The notes under the pieces: generated by a model | What the model was told of the DNA's origin: nothing | The model's database searches: none | Seen by the model: the letters and a program-made list of their open reading frames with translations, nothing else | Made by a program: the position numbers and the translations under genes | Source: CADEEN01 sp963706685 | GTDB taxonomy: Bacteria; Pseudomonadota; Gammaproteobacteria; Burkholderiales; Burkholderiaceae_C | DNA length: 64,000 nucleotides | NCBI GenBank assembly: GCA_963706685.1 | Contig: CAVPMY010000003.1 | Coordinates: 62,001-126,000 of the forward strand | Direction: 5' to 3' | Shown here: piece after piece, positions 63,721 to 64,000 of the stretch | Layout of the letters: every line of letters begins with the position of its first letter | How positions within the stretch are numbered: position 1 is the first letter of the stretch

Positions 63721-64000
63721 GCGCGGCGCCGGGAACCAGTAACCCGCGTCGGTGCCGGCGTTGAAATAGAACGGGTTGTCCTGCGACTGTGCCGAGAACC
63801 GGCTCACGCAGCCATTGAGCATGCCCGTGCCGCCCTTGTACGAAGCAAACGCGGAGCAGTACTGCTCACGCATCTGGGCCTGACATTGCGACATCGATGG
63901 CGTGCTGGCACTGTTGTAGTGGTTGGCGACCGACTGCCACGCCACCTCCTGCAGCGCCCGCGCCTGCTGCGCGGTGACATCGGCGGGCGCCCACGCGCCC
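63718..64000 (-). CDS. Hypothetical protein, C-terminal part (runs off the window)
   Basis: The last 93 residues of a minus-strand protein are visible; its start lies beyond the window. The part contains 'AQQARALQEVAWQSVANHYN', four cysteines ('MSQCQAQMREQYCSAFASYK', 'LNGCVSRF') and ends 'YFNAGTDAGYWFPAPR'. I do not recognise the family. It is convergent with the WecG-like gene. Confidence 0.55.
   Translation of the reverse strand, partial: GAWAPADVTAQQARALQEVAWQSVANHYNSASTPSMSQCQAQMREQYCSAFASYKGGTGMLNGCVSRFSAQSQDNPFYFNAGTDAGYWFPAPR

Overview
The window is high-GC bacterial DNA with dense, short-spaced operons and many ATGA stop/start overlaps. Gene content points to a betaproteobacterium of the order Burkholderiales, probably the Leptothrix/Rubrivivax/Ideonella side: the block nudB-aspS-DUF502-fmdB with ubiB-ubiJ nearby, the exosortase B 'eps' locus, a canonical type I-C CRISPR-Cas system and a Burkholderiales-type intergenic hairpin repeat. 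The taxonomic placement is inference from gene content only.

Layout. 0-5.2 kb: end of a tamB-like gene, then on the minus strand a hybrid histidine kinase, a haem-oxygenase-like protein and an RpfF-type DSF synthase, which together look like a diffusible-signal-factor quorum-sensing unit. 5.2-6.7 kb: a conserved hypothetical gene divergent from an arginase. 6.8-17.6 kb: type I-C CRISPR-Cas (cas3-cas5c-cas8c-cas7-cas4-cas1-cas2, leader, 32 repeats/31 spacers) with a ParE-type toxin-antitoxin pair lying antisense between cas7 and cas4. 17.8-21.5 kb: a three-gene signalling unit (FecR-like protein, haem-binding HAMP protein, Ser/Thr kinase). 21.5-27.7 kb (minus): nuclease, DUF1232, DNA-repair helicase, SDR-DoxX fusion and DCC protein under a GbsR-like regulator with two matching palindromic operator candidates. 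27.7-35.9 kb: accessory metabolism and transport (DUF429, two EamA exporters, a methyltransferase, a membrane hydrolase, PQQ-type dehydrogenase plus cytochrome c, asparaginase, acetyltransferase). 35.9-44.8 kb: housekeeping block (clsB, EEP phosphatase, nudB, aspS, DUF502, fmdB, an orphan polyamine-binding protein, ubiB, ubiJ). 44.9-64 kb: a large exopolysaccharide locus (initiating sugar-phosphate transferase, epsL, galE, epsD/E/F/G, exosortase B, O-antigen-ligase-like polymerase, flippase, five glycosyltransferases). The last of these, a WecG/TagA-type enzyme, has no in-frame stop before the window ends.

Sequence quality matters for reading this window. Many genes are broken by single or double base indels. 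They are concentrated at about 8.1-12.6 kb (cas3 end, cas5c, cas8c, cas7) and 22.7-24.9 kb (helicase), with single hits elsewhere, including the essential gene aspS. The CRISPR repeats show the same kind of sporadic indel with no internal substitutions. I therefore read most frameshifts as assembly errors rather than gene decay. Broken genes are annotated over their full inferred span.
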